Below, in pieces: positions 26,105-34,437 of a stretch of 64,000 nucleotides of DNA. Within the stretch, counting starts at the first letter, position 1; each line of letters starts with the position of its first letter. The stretch covers positions 16,919-80,918 of the forward strand of contig NZ_JAJOMA010000032.1 in the NCBI RefSeq assembly GCF_021129235.1. Direction: 5' to 3'. This DNA comes from Kineosporia mesophila. Lineage in GTDB: Bacteria; Actinomycetota; Actinomycetes; Actinomycetales; Kineosporiaceae. A model generated the notes under the pieces. The model searched no databases, was not told the origin of the DNA, and was given only the letters and a program-made list of their open reading frames with translations. The position numbers and the translations under genes were made by a program.

Positions 26105-26872
26105 TCAGAGCCGGGAGAGGGCTGCCGCCGAGGCACTCTGCGGCTCTGCTTGATAGACGATCACGACAAAGCCGTCGGCGCCGGCGATGGCCATGGCTTG
26201 GCGCCGCAGTGTCAATGGGCCCACCACCGGATGCTCGAAGCGCTTGGTCTCGTCGCGGGCCGGCCGCACGTGGTGGCGCGCCCATAACTGACGGAAATCC
26301 TTGTCCTGCGATAGTTCTGCGATCAGATCGATCATCTCCGGGTCTCGTGCCTCCGTCTCGGCGCGCACCGCGGCGACGGTCTGGGCGGCGACGAGCGGCC
26401 AGTCGGGGAACAGGGTGCGGGCTCGTGGGCCGAGGAAGATCTCCCGGACGAGATTGCGCCCGGGGGTGTACAGGTCGGACAGCGACTGGGCGAGCTTGTT
26501 GGCGGCGAGGATCCCGAAATGCCGGTCACGCACGTAAGCAGGTGTTGTGGGCCAGGAGTCGAGAAGCTGGTGGACGTTGTCGGCGAGATCGGGGGTGACT
26601 CGCCGGACAGGTTCTGGAGCAGTGAGGCCGAGGAGGTGCCGGGTCGCATCGTCGTCCAGCCGCAGGGCCCGGGCCAGTGCCTGGAGCACCTGGGGTGAGG
26701 GCTGCCGGTCGATGCCCTGCTCCAGCCTGACCAGGTACGGCTCGCTGATCCCGGCCAGCGACGCCAGCTCGGCCCGGCGCAGGCCGGTCACCCGGCGATG
26801 CTTCGTGCCCGGCTCCTGCGGGCTGACCTGGCCGCGGCGGGCCTTGATGAACTCGCCGAGCAGATTCTCCAT
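26105..26872 (-). CDS. XRE regulator with MmyB-like ligand domain, copy 1
   Basis: The protein has 255 residues from ATG 26872. The HTH (residues 5-75) reads GEFIKARRGQVSPQEPG, then RVTGLRRAELASLAGISEPYLVRLEQG. The C-terminal MmyB-like PAS domain includes GILAANKLAQSLSDLY, RNLVREIFLGPRARTLFPDW, and LWARHHVRPARDETKRFEHPVVGPLTL in successive segments. Members typically repress a divergent oxidoreductase gene and may bind a fatty-acid-like ligand. Here the divergent gene, 64 bp away, is an SDR. A paralogue lies at 56197-57087. Confidence 0.85.
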   Translation of the reverse strand: MENLLGEFIKARRGQVSPQEPGTKHRRVTGLRRAELASLAGISEPYLVRLEQGIDRQPSPQVLQALARALRLDDDATRHLLGLTAPEPVRRVTPDLADNVHQLLDSWPTTPAYVRDRHFGILAANKLAQSLSDLYTPGRNLVREIFLGPRARTLFPDWPLVAAQTVAAVRAETEARDPEMIDLIAELSQDKDFRQLWARHHVRPARDETKRFEHPVVGPLTLRRQAMAIAGADGFVVIVYQAEPQSASAAALSRL

Positions 26873-26936
26873 GCCCAGCAGGCTAACCCCGGCGGGGTGC
26901 TGGTTGTCTTCCGGCGCCGCGGCCAGGGTGGGGCTC

Positions 26937-27725
26937 ATGAAGACATGGCTGATCACAGGGGCAGGACGAGGATTGGGGCGGGTCTGGACGGAGGCCGCCC
27001 TGGAACGTGGGGACCGGGTGGTCGCCACCGCCCGAAGGCCGGGGGTTCTCGATCCCCTGGTGAGCGCGTTCGGTGACCGGGTCGTCCCTCTGCTGCTCGA
27101 CGTCACCGACCGCACAGCGGTTCTCGACGTGGTGGACCAGGCGGTCGAGCGGTGCGGAACGATCGACGTAGTGGTCAACAATGCCGGTTACGGGCTTTTC
27201 GGGATGATCGAGGAGACGACCGAGCAACAGGCGCGCGAGCAGATGGAGACGAACTTCTTCGGGGCGCTCTGGGTGACCCAGGCCGTGCTGCCGGTAATGC
27301 GTCGGCAGAAGAGCGGACATCTCCTGCAGGTGTCGAGTCTCGGCGGGATCGCGGCCTTCCCGACTCTGGGGATCTACAACGCCTCCAAGTGGGCGCTGGA
27401 GGGGATGAGCGAGGCGCTGGCCCAGGAGGTCGGGCCTCTGGGAGTGAATGTGACGATCGTCGAACCCGGTCCGTACGGCACGGACTGGTCCGGCGACTCG
27501 GCGGTGCGCACCGAACCGATCGAGGCGTACGAGCCGATCCGGGAGACCCGCCGGGCCAGTTCCACCGCCCGCGCACCAGAAGACCCTCGCACCACGACCG
27601 CGACGATCCTGGCCCTGGTCGACGCCCCGCAACCACCTCTGCGGGCCTTCGTCGGTGCGTACCCGCGTCCTGTGGTGGAAAAGGTCTACCGACAGCGGAT
27701 GGAGACCTGGGACGCCTGGAAATGA
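26937..27725 (+). CDS. SDR family oxidoreductase
   Basis: The protein has 262 residues from ATG 26937; the longer open frame lies over the divergent regulator. TGAGRGLG is at residues 7-14, followed by VVVNNAGYGLFG and the catalytic set LLQVSSLGGIAAFPTLGIYNASKWAL. The C-terminal VEPGPYGTDWSG is typical of the atypical 'retinol-dehydrogenase-like' SDRs often regulated by MmyB-type proteins. It is probably controlled by the divergent regulator. Substrate unknown. Confidence 0.87.
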   Translation: MKTWLITGAGRGLGRVWTEAALERGDRVVATARRPGVLDPLVSAFGDRVVPLLLDVTDRTAVLDVVDQAVERCGTIDVVVNNAGYGLFGMIEETTEQQAREQMETNFFGALWVTQAVLPVMRRQKSGHLLQVSSLGGIAAFPTLGIYNASKWALEGMSEALAQEVGPLGVNVTIVEPGPYGTDWSGDSAVRTEPIEAYEPIRETRRASSTARAPEDPRTTTATILALVDAPQPPLRAFVGAYPRPVVEKVYRQRMETWDAWK

Positions 27726-27760
27726 CACTCTGACCAAGGTTTCAGCCTGACGGTCAAGGA

Positions 27761-28744
27761 TCAGTTCGCGTGGCCCCCACCGAACCGGGCCCGGTACTCC
27801 GTCGGGCTCAGCCCGGTGTGCCGGTGCAACTGAGCCCGCAGGTTGGCCGTAGTACCCAACCCACTGCTCATGGCCACGGACGTCATGCTGGCTCTCCCTT
27901 GTTCCAGCAGACGCCGCGCCAGCTCGACCCTTTCAGCGGTCAGCCAGGCCAGCGGGGTGGTACCCAGTTCTACCCGGAAACGGCGGTGCAGGCTGGTGAC
28001 GCTCAGGTGGGCGTGCCGGGCCAGGGCCGCGACGGGCAGGGGGCCGTCCAGGCGTTCCTGGGCCCAGGCCAGGGTCGAGGTGAGGGGCTGGGCGGGGACG
28101 CCCGGCACCGGGCGTTCCACGAACTGCCGCTGGCCGCCGTCCCGGAAGGCGGCGAACACCAGCCGGCGGCTCACCAGGTTCGCGATCTCCGCTCCGTGAT
28201 CGCTCCGCACGACGTGCAGAGCCAGGTCGAGGGCCGCCGCACTGCCCGCCGAGGTCAGCACGTCACCGTCGTCGACGAACAGCACGTCGGGCTGGAGCTG
28301 GACGGACGGGAACCGGCGGCGGAACTCGTCGGCCAGCTGCCAGTGCACCGTCGCGGGGCGGCCGTCGAGGAGGCCGGCCTCGGCCAGGGTGAACGCACCG
28401 GTGCAGAGCCCTATCAACCGGGCGCCGCGGGCGTGGGCCCGGCGCACGGCGTCCAGCACCCGCGGATGCTGGGGCGAGTCGACGTCGGGGCGGTTCGGCA
28501 CCACCACGGTGTGGGCGTGCTCGAGTTCGTCCAGGTCACCGGTATCGGCGAAGGTGAACAGGGCGTCGCGGGCCGTGGCCCGGCCGCCGGGGGCGACGAC
28601 GCGCAGGTCGTACAGCTCCCGGCCCAGCTCGGGCCGGCGCCGGGCGCCGAACACCTCGCACGTGCAGCCGACCTCGAACGGGTTGGAATTCTCGTCGACC
28701 AGCAGGGCCACCGGGATCGGCGGCTGGTCGGATTCTTGCGCCAC
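27761..28744 (-). CDS. GlxA/FtrA-like AraC regulator with DJ-1/PfpI domain
   Basis: The protein has 327 residues. Residues 10-190 form a DJ-1/PfpI amidotransferase-like domain, with ARLIGLCTGAFTLAEAGLLDG placing a Cys at the nucleophile elbow. Residues 220-320 form an AraC DNA-binding domain: VAALARHAHLSVTSLHRRFR and ARRLLEQGRASMTSVAMSSG. These regulators sense small metabolites through the degenerate amidotransferase domain. It is divergent from a cupin gene across a 13-bp inverted repeat, which is its likely binding site. Confidence 0.87.
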   Translation of the reverse strand: MAQESDQPPIPVALLVDENSNPFEVGCTCEVFGARRRPELGRELYDLRVVAPGGRATARDALFTFADTGDLDELEHAHTVVVPNRPDVDSPQHPRVLDAVRRAHARGARLIGLCTGAFTLAEAGLLDGRPATVHWQLADEFRRRFPSVQLQPDVLFVDDGDVLTSAGSAAALDLALHVVRSDHGAEIANLVSRRLVFAAFRDGGQRQFVERPVPGVPAQPLTSTLAWAQERLDGPLPVAALARHAHLSVTSLHRRFRVELGTTPLAWLTAERVELARRLLEQGRASMTSVAMSSGLGTTANLRAQLHRHTGLSPTEYRARFGGGHAN

Positions 28745-28764
28745 GTGGCATTCCTACCACTCAC

Positions 28765-28800
28765 CGGTCCGATCAGGCGGGTGAAAACCTGGTCGGACCG
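28765..28800. promoter_or_regulatory. 13-bp inverted repeat between GlxA-like and cupin genes
   Basis: CGGTCCGATCAGG (28765-28777) pairs with CCTGGTCGGACCG (28788-28800) at 12 of 13 positions around a 10-base spacer. Position in the 72-bp divergent region makes it a candidate operator. Confidence 0.5.
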
Positions 28801-28816
28801 TCGAAGGGAAGCAACG

Positions 28817-29182
28817 ATGAACAAGATCAACCTCGCCACGGAAGCCGCCGGACTGCAAGAGTTCTGGTCGCAGCGAGTGCTGGCGAGCGCCAACGGCAAC
28901 CTGTTCAAGGTGGCCAAGGGCATCGGGTCCACCACCTGGCACAGTCACGCGGACCAGGAGGAGACCTTCCTGGTGCTGGAGGGGTCCATCACCATTCAGC
29001 TGCGCACGGGCGATGTCGAGCTCGGGGCCGGCGACCTCTTCGTCATTCCGCGCGGTGTCGAGCACTGCCCCCTGGCCCGTGAGGAGGCCCGGTTCCTGCT
29101 GGTCGGTCCGGACGTCACGTCCACGGCCGCCGGCGGCAAGCCGGAGTGGAGCCACGGGGGCGGCACTGCGCCGACCCCGTGA
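28817..29182 (+). CDS. Cupin domain protein
   Basis: The protein has 121 residues. It is a single cupin: TTWHSHADQEETFLVLEGSITIQL is motif 1 (two His and a Glu as metal ligands) and GDLFVIPRGVEHCPLAREEARFLLV is motif 2 (with the fourth ligand His). It resembles small cupins that bind a divalent metal and may act as isomerases or sensors. ATG 28817 follows GAAGGGA. The divergent GlxA-like gene probably regulates it. Confidence 0.82.
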   Translation: MNKINLATEAAGLQEFWSQRVLASANGNLFKVAKGIGSTTWHSHADQEETFLVLEGSITIQLRTGDVELGAGDLFVIPRGVEHCPLAREEARFLLVGPDVTSTAAGGKPEWSHGGGTAPTP

Positions 29183-29194
29183 CGAGCGACGCGA

Positions 29195-29246
29195 GTTCTT
29201 GACCGTGCGGTCCACCATCATTATGGTGGACCGAACGGTCAAGAAC
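29195..29246. promoter_or_regulatory. Mirrored promoter/operator of the SDR gene
   Basis: Two 24-base arms (29195-29218, 29223-29246) are inverted copies with one mismatch, separated by CATT. Each arm contains the core GACCG-NN-CGGTC (29201-29212, 29229-29240). TTGACC at 29199-29204 and TATGGT at 29222-29227 are 17 bp apart, a good sigma-70 promoter for the SDR gene lying inside the repeat. A third core precedes the downstream tetR. Confidence 0.7.
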
Positions 29247-29275
29247 TTGTACGTACCGACCACCGAGGAGATTTC

Positions 29276-30040
29276 GTGGGACAGCTCGACGGAAAGACCG
29301 CCCTGGTCACCGGAGGCAGCACCGGCATCGGCCTGGCCGCCGCGCAGCGCTTCGTCGCGGAGGGGGCCCGCGTCTGGCTGACCGGCCGACGTCAGGCCGA
29401 GCTCGACGCCGCAGCCGCCCTGCTCGGCGACCGCGCAACGGCCGTCCGCAGCGACATCTCCCGCCTGGACGACCTCGATGATCTGTTCGACCGCATCCGC
29501 CGCGACGGCAACGGCCTGGACATCGTGTTCGCCAACGCCGGCGGGGGCAGCGCGCTCGCGACCATCGACGCCCTCACCCCGGAGAACTTCGACAAGACCT
29601 TCGGCATCAACGTGCGCGGCACCGTTTTCACGGTGCAGAAGGCACTTCCGCTGCTGGCCGACGGGGGCAGCATCGTCATCACCGGGTCCAGCAGCGCCCG
29701 TCGCGGCAACGCCGGGTTCGGCGACTACTCCGCATCCAAGGCCGCCATCCGGCAGTTCGCCCGGGTGTGGGCGACGGAGCTGGCGCCCCGGCGGATCCGT
29801 GTGAACGTCATCGTTCCCGGCCCGACGAACACCCCCGGACTGCGCGGCATCGCCCAGGAGCCCGCTCACGTGCAGCCCCTGCTGGATGCGATGGCGAGCA
29901 CGGTGCCGCTCGGCCGCGTCGCCGACCCCTCCGAGATCGCCGCCGCCGTGCTCTTCCTGGCTTCCGACCAGTCGAGCTACATGACCGGCAGCGAACTGTT
30001 CGCCGACGGCGGCGAGGTGCAGACGTTCACCGGGGCCTGA
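29276..30040 (+). CDS. SDR family oxidoreductase
   Basis: The protein has 254 residues. TGGSTGIG is at residues 13-20, FANAGGGSALA stands for the NNAG motif, and ITGSSSARRGNAGFGDYSASKAAIRQF carries Ser, Tyr and Lys. The C-terminus YMTGSELFADGGEVQTFTGA is classical. GTG 29276 has GAGGAG at 29265-29270. The promoter is enclosed in a mirrored repeat whose half-sites recur before the tetR gene 49 bp downstream, so TetR repression is likely. Substrate unknown. Confidence 0.88.
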   Translation: MGQLDGKTALVTGGSTGIGLAAAQRFVAEGARVWLTGRRQAELDAAAALLGDRATAVRSDISRLDDLDDLFDRIRRDGNGLDIVFANAGGGSALATIDALTPENFDKTFGINVRGTVFTVQKALPLLADGGSIVITGSSSARRGNAGFGDYSASKAAIRQFARVWATELAPRRIRVNVIVPGPTNTPGLRGIAQEPAHVQPLLDAMASTVPLGRVADPSEIAAAVLFLASDQSSYMTGSELFADGGEVQTFTGA

Positions 30041-30054
30041 TCAGGACTGTCGTG

Positions 30055-30066
30055 AACCGAACGGTC
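30055..30066. promoter_or_regulatory. Third TetR-type core, upstream of tetR
   Basis: AACCGAACGGTC matches the GACCG-NN-CGGTC cores at 29201 and 29229, with the flank AAGAAC also shared with the right arm. It lies 23-34 bp before the tetR ATG, just upstream of a TAGAGT -10-like hexamer at 30077-30082, consistent with autoregulation. Confidence 0.6.
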
Positions 30067-30088
30067 AAGAACTGGCTAGAGTGCTCAC

Positions 30089-30673
30089 ATGGCCCGACCC
30101 CGGCAGTTCGACGAGGCGACCGTGCTGGCCGCGGTCCGCGACCAGTTCTGGACCACCGGCTACGCGGCCACGTCGCTGGACGACCTGCTGCGCGTCACCG
30201 GCCTGGGCAAAGGCAGCCTCTACGCCGCCTTCGGTGACAAGCGCGGCCTGTATCTGCGCGTGCTCGGCGACTATGTCGACGCCACGCACGGTGCGCTGCG
30301 GGCCCTGCTCGCCGACTCCCCGCGGGCGATCGACGGCCTCCGCCGCTATCTGACCGCTCCCGCCCAGGATCCCAGCGGCGCCGACGCGCTCCGGGGATGT
30401 TTTCTGGTGAACAGCACCAGCGAACTGGCCGCGGCCGACGCCGACGTGCTGTCGTTGTCCCGCAACGCCTTCGAGGAGCGCGGCAACATCCTGGCCGAGG
30501 CCGTGGCGCGGGCGCAGCGGGAGGGCGACCTCTCCACCGGCACTGACCCGCAGCAGGCCGCCCGCGCCATCGTGACCGCACAGCAGGGCATCGTCTTCAT
30601 GGGCCGGACCGGCCTCGATGTCACCGAGTTACGCTCCGTTGCCGAGACCCTGGCCGACCAGATCCTGTCCTGA
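30089..30673 (+). CDS. TetR family transcriptional regulator
   Basis: The protein has 194 residues. The HTH reads VLAAVRDQFWTTGYAATSLDDLL, RVTGLGKGSLYAAFGDKRGLYLRVLGDY. The C-terminal domain is of the type found in regulators such as AcrR/ComR-like members (GCFLVNSTSELAAADADV). With a -10-like TAGAGT seven bases before ATG 30089 the message may be leaderless. The three shared operator cores indicate that it represses itself and the upstream SDR. Confidence 0.88.
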   Translation: MARPRQFDEATVLAAVRDQFWTTGYAATSLDDLLRVTGLGKGSLYAAFGDKRGLYLRVLGDYVDATHGALRALLADSPRAIDGLRRYLTAPAQDPSGADALRGCFLVNSTSELAAADADVLSLSRNAFEERGNILAEAVARAQREGDLSTGTDPQQAARAIVTAQQGIVFMGRTGLDVTELRSVAETLADQILS

Positions 30674-30746
30674 GGTCCGCCAGGCCACCCGGAACTGGTG
30701 ATCCCCGCGTGTGCCGTGGTGAACGTCCCCCCGTAGTTTCTTGGTC

Positions 30747-31775
30747 ATGACGTTCCTGCCGAACCCCCGTGAACTGCCCACCGCCCCCTCCCTGCGCTGG
30801 GGCCTGCTCGGCCCCGGTGGCATTGCCGCGAGCTTCGTCGACGCCGCGCACCGCCACTCGCAGCAGCGTTTCGTCAATGTCGCCTCGGGCAGCAGCCCGG
30901 AACGGGCGACGGCGTTCGCGCAGGCCCACGGGGTGACGCGTTCGTCGGACACCTACGAGCAGGTGCTGGCCGACCCGGAGGTCGACGCGGTCTACATCGC
31001 CACCACCCACGACAGTCACGCGCGGCTGGCGCTGCTGGCGATCGCGGCGGGCAAGCACGTGATGGTCGAGAAGCCGCTGACCACCACCCGCGCGGACGCC
31101 CAGAAGGTCGTGGACGCGGCCCGGGCGGCCGGGGTGTTCGCGATGGAGGCCATGTGGACGCGGTACCTGCCGCAGTCCGACGTGCTGCGGCAGTTGCTGG
31201 AGCGCGGTGACATCGGTGAGGTGCGTCTGGTGACGGCCGATTTCGGGTTCCCGTCGCAGTACGACCCGGCGTCGCGGCTGTGGGCCCCGGGTCAGGCCGG
31301 TGGCGCGCTTCTGGACGCGGGGGTCTACCCGGTCTCGTTCGTCTCGTCGGTGCTGGGGGCACCTTCGGCGGTGCACACGGTCGGCACGCTCGCCCCGACC
31401 GGGGTGGACGAGCAGGCCTCGGTGACGCTCGCGTACGAAAAGGCACAAGGTGTCGCGTTCACGTCGCTGCGCACCGCCTCGCCGACCCGCGCCAGCGTGA
31501 TCGGGACACAAGGACGCATCGACATCGACGGCCCGTTCCTGGCTCCCAGTGGCATCGGGGTGACGATGGGTGCCGGTTTCCCGGCGTCCGCGCAGACCGC
31601 GCACTGGTCGGGCGCTCTCGGCCCGCAGGGGTCCGCGGCCCTGAGCTACGAGGCCGACGCGATGGCCCGCTACATCGGTGACGGCCTGACCGAGTCGCCG
31701 ATTCATACAATGGACGAAGTGGTCTCCGTGGTGGGGATTCTCGAGGAGGCACGGCAGCAGCTCGGTGCGGTGTGA
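30747..31775 (+). CDS. Gfo/Idh/MocA family oxidoreductase
   Basis: The protein has 342 residues from ATG 30747. The Rossmann motif is LRWGLLGPGGIAASFV near residue 15. VYIATTHDSHARLALLAIAAGKHVMVEKPLTTT includes the conserved EKP lysine. The C-terminal alpha/beta domain has RLWAPGQAGGALLDAGVYPVSF, where DAGVYP is the family's conserved D/H region. Family members oxidise or reduce sugars and inositols with NAD(P). A TAGTTT hexamer at 30734-30739 and the absence of a Shine-Dalgarno site suggest a leaderless transcript. Confidence 0.86.
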   Translation: MTFLPNPRELPTAPSLRWGLLGPGGIAASFVDAAHRHSQQRFVNVASGSSPERATAFAQAHGVTRSSDTYEQVLADPEVDAVYIATTHDSHARLALLAIAAGKHVMVEKPLTTTRADAQKVVDAARAAGVFAMEAMWTRYLPQSDVLRQLLERGDIGEVRLVTADFGFPSQYDPASRLWAPGQAGGALLDAGVYPVSFVSSVLGAPSAVHTVGTLAPTGVDEQASVTLAYEKAQGVAFTSLRTASPTRASVIGTQGRIDIDGPFLAPSGIGVTMGAGFPASAQTAHWSGALGPQGSAALSYEADAMARYIGDGLTESPIHTMDEVVSVVGILEEARQQLGAV

Positions 31776-31822
31776 CGACAATCCGGCCCCGGGAATGATC
31801 GCCATGCGCCATGATTCCGGAC

Positions 31823-32878
31823 ATGGACGACGAATCGACCGGCACCACTGCAGAACCGGCTCAGCAGAAGAAGGTTGCGCGGTGGCGCCGGGCGGTCCGC
31901 CGGGGCCTGTGGACGCTGGCCGCCCTGCTGACCCTGGTAGTGCTCACCGCCGGTGCCGGTTTCGGCACTCTCGTGGTACGAGGCTCCGGTAGTCCAGACC
32001 GTTCGATCCGCAGTTCCGGGCAGGACGCCTACTGGCTCGGGCACGCGTGGGTGGACGGCCGGAAGACCCAGGCCGACGTCGACGCGCTGGCCACCCAGCT
32101 GACCGGCACCGGCATGCGCGACCTGTTCGTGCATGCCGGGCCGTACGCCGACGACGGCACCCTCGACCCGGCCCTGCGCCCCCGCGCCGCCTGGCTGGTG
32201 AAGGCCCTGCACACCGCCCTGCCGGAGGTGCGGGTGCAGGCCTGGCTGGGCAACGTGCTCGCCGACGACCGGATGGACATGTCGTCCGCAGCGACCCGGG
32301 CCCGGGTACTGACCGGCGTGGACGGCATCCTGGCCGACGGTTTCGACGGCGTGCACTACGATTTCGAGCCCTCCGCGAACGACGACCAGAACTTCGTCGA
32401 CCTGCTCGCCGCGACCCGCGCCAAGACCCGGGCCCATCAGGCCCTGCTGTCGGTGGCCACACCCCGCGTGGAGCTCCTGCCCGGTCTCGGCCTCGCGACC
32501 GGCCTGTCGCCGGTCTACCTACAGTGGACCCCGGACTACATGCGCCAGGTCGCCGGCCACGTCGACCAGATCGCGATCATGGCCTACGACTCCGGCCTGC
32601 CCAGCGAGAAGGCCTACGCCGGCTACGTGCGCCGCCAGACCGAGGTCGCCCTCACCGCCGTCCCCGACGACGTCACCCTGCTCATCGGCGCCCCGGCCTA
32701 CCACGACAAGAAGATCAACCGGTACGACGGCGCCGAGACCGTCTCCGCCTCCATCACCGGCGTCCAGCTCGCCCTGGCCGGCACCTCCCGCCGCATCGGC
32801 CTGGCCCTGTACGTCGACTTCGACGCCACCCCCGCCGACTGGGCCGCCTATGAGCAGGGCTGGTCCCGGAAGGCGTGA
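31823..32878 (+). CDS. Membrane-anchored GH18-like TIM-barrel protein
   Basis: The protein has 351 residues from ATG 31823 (ATG 31811 is equally possible). A cytosolic tail of 25 residues is followed by a transmembrane helix (GLWTLAALLTLVVLTAGAGFGTLVV). The exported domain resembles GH18 barrels: ADGFDGVHYDFEPSANDDQNF corresponds to the DxxDxDxE motif in divergent form (D-G-V-H-Y-D-F-E), with QIAIMAYDSGLP at strand 6. The final Glu is retained. A chitinase-like or lectin-like role at the cell surface is possible; the divergent motif leaves activity open. Confidence 0.65.
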   Translation: MDDESTGTTAEPAQQKKVARWRRAVRRGLWTLAALLTLVVLTAGAGFGTLVVRGSGSPDRSIRSSGQDAYWLGHAWVDGRKTQADVDALATQLTGTGMRDLFVHAGPYADDGTLDPALRPRAAWLVKALHTALPEVRVQAWLGNVLADDRMDMSSAATRARVLTGVDGILADGFDGVHYDFEPSANDDQNFVDLLAATRAKTRAHQALLSVATPRVELLPGLGLATGLSPVYLQWTPDYMRQVAGHVDQIAIMAYDSGLPSEKAYAGYVRRQTEVALTAVPDDVTLLIGAPAYHDKKINRYDGAETVSASITGVQLALAGTSRRIGLALYVDFDATPADWAAYEQGWSRKA

Positions 32879-32981
32879 CCAGGCCCGAGGTCGGGCATAC
32901 TGACCTTCATGGGGAAACGGAATATCCGATCTGGCATCGGACAACGCCATCTTCCCCGGCGGTCCATCTCCGCCCTGGAGG

Positions 32982-33002
32982 TGTACACAAATTTGTTATA
33001 CA
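32982..33002. promoter_or_regulatory. Palindrome over the VapBC promoter
   Basis: TGTACAC-AAATTTG-TTATACA is an imperfect palindrome (7 of 10 pairs). TATACA at 32997-33002 is a good -10 element nine bases before the antitoxin GTG, so the operator covers the promoter, as expected for toxin-antitoxin autoregulation. Confidence 0.5.
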
Positions 33003-33010
33003 TTGGCGAG

Positions 33011-33307
33011 GTGACCAGTCACGACGAGCATTCGGTGGGACTGCGGGAGCTGCGCCATCACACCAGTGATGTGCTCGCCCGGGTCCGTCATGGTGAAACG
33101 GTGTCCATCACCGAATACGGCAGACTGGTGGCCCGCATCGTGCCGGTGGACGAGCACGAGCCGACACCGGTCCTGGATCGCCTTGTCGCCGACGGCCGCG
33201 CAACTCTTGCCCTACGGCCGGGCTTTCGGCCGAAAATGCGACCTGCCGACGGCACGGCACCCCTGAGCGACGCACTCGCCGAACTCCGCTCTGAGGAACG
33301 CTGGTGA
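33011..33307 (+). CDS. Phd/YefM-type antitoxin
   Basis: The protein has 98 residues from GTG 33011, whose position just after a -10 hexamer suggests a leaderless message; the frame is open upstream to 32909. The Phd fold shows SVGLRELRHHTSDVLARVRHGETVSITEYGRLVARIVP. The disordered C-terminus (ALRPGFRPKMRPADGTAPLSDALAELRSEERW) is the toxin-binding part. The gene overlaps the toxin start by four bases, the usual antitoxin-first order. Confidence 0.85.
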   Translation: MTSHDEHSVGLRELRHHTSDVLARVRHGETVSITEYGRLVARIVPVDEHEPTPVLDRLVADGRATLALRPGFRPKMRPADGTAPLSDALAELRSEERW

Positions 33308-33705
33308 GCCTCTACTACATCGACACCTCCGCAGCGCTGAAGTTCCTGGCCGAAGAACCCCACTCGAAGGCGCTGGCATCGTTCTACGACAGCAATCAGG
33401 GAGCCTCATGGGTGAGTTCGGCGCTTCTCCGGATCGAACTGATCCGAGCCGTCGGACGAGTCATGGCCGGATCTCTGCCCGAAGCGCGGGCACTGCTGCA
33501 TGCCTTCAACTACCTCAGCATGGATGACGAGGTCGTCGACGGCGCCATGAACGAGCCCGACCGGATGCTGCGCTCGCTGGACTCCATCCACCTGGCCTCG
33601 GCACGGTTACTCGGGGAGGAACTCGACGGACTGGTTACCTATGACGATCGTCTGGCGACTGCGGCCACCGATGCCGGGATCATGGTGATCGCCCCGCGCG
33701 ATTGA
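33304..33705 (+). CDS. VapC-type PIN-domain ribonuclease toxin
   Basis: The protein has 133 residues, normal for VapC. PIN-domain acidic residues are in place: Asp7 (YYIDTSAALKFL), Glu45 (LLRIELIRAV), Asp93 (RSLDSIHLASA) and Asp114/115 (LVTYDDRLATAA). Known VapC toxins are Mg-dependent RNases that cleave tRNA or rRNA. GTG 33304 lies within the antitoxin's end, so translation is coupled. All catalytic residues are intact, so it is probably active when freed. Confidence 0.88.
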   Translation: MSLYYIDTSAALKFLAEEPHSKALASFYDSNQGASWVSSALLRIELIRAVGRVMAGSLPEARALLHAFNYLSMDDEVVDGAMNEPDRMLRSLDSIHLASARLLGEELDGLVTYDDRLATAATDAGIMVIAPRD

Positions 33706-33756
33706 CCGGCAATCTCCTTACCCCGAGGTTCCTGACGCGGTGGACGGGCCCTCGGT

Positions 33757-34437
33757 TCAGCGGCCGCGCGACTCCAGCCACTGGATCAGGTCGGTGGCCC
33801 CCGAACGCCGGGCCACGTCCAGCGGGGTCAGCTGGTCGTAGCCGGTCCAGTTCAGGTCGCCGCCGTGCTCGAGGAGGAGTTCGGCGGTGGCTCGCTGACC
33901 GCCGTGGCAGGCGCCCCACAGGCCGCTGGTGATCTCGTCGGGCCCCGCCCCACCGGCCAGGAATGACTCCACGACCGGGGCCAGACCGAGCGAGGCGGCT
34001 TCAAAAAGGGTGGTCCGCGAGCCTCGTTCGAGTAGCCTCCGGGCCGCGGCCCATTGCCCGAAGGCGGTGGCGTCGGCCATCGCGGTGCCTCCTGCGATGA
34101 CCGCCCCTTCGGCGTGCAGGTCGGCTCCGGCGTCCAGCAGGGCGTCGAGGGCGGCCAGGTCACCGCTGCTGGCGGCCCAGTGCAACGGTCGCTCCCCGCC
34201 GTCGGGCAGGCACGGCTGGTCGGGCGAGGCGCCGGCCGCGACCACGAGGGCGATGACGTCCGCGGCGGCCGGGAAGTGGCCGGGCCAGTCGGTGGCGACG
34301 GCGAGCAGGGTTCGGCCGCCGTACGGGCCCAGCCGCGCATCGGCCAGTTCGGGATGCTCACCCAGCAGCCGGCGTAGCGCCACCAGGTCACCGGAACGCG
34401 CGGCGAGGCCGGCCTCCCGGGCCGGGTCGTCCGTCAT
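33757..34437 (-). CDS. Ankyrin-repeat protein
   Basis: The protein has 226 residues made of about six ankyrin repeats. Clear ones are GGERPLHWAASSGDLAALDALLDAGADLHAEG and GACHGGQRATAELLLEHGGDLNWTGYDQLTPLDVARRSGATDLIQWL. There is no signal peptide or other domain, so it is a cytosolic binding protein. Its ATG overlaps the stop of the upstream small gene (34434-34437), implying coupled synthesis. Confidence 0.85.
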   Translation of the reverse strand: MTDDPAREAGLAARSGDLVALRRLLGEHPELADARLGPYGGRTLLAVATDWPGHFPAAADVIALVVAAGASPDQPCLPDGGERPLHWAASSGDLAALDALLDAGADLHAEGAVIAGGTAMADATAFGQWAAARRLLERGSRTTLFEAASLGLAPVVESFLAGGAGPDEITSGLWGACHGGQRATAELLLEHGGDLNWTGYDQLTPLDVARRSGATDLIQWLESRGR

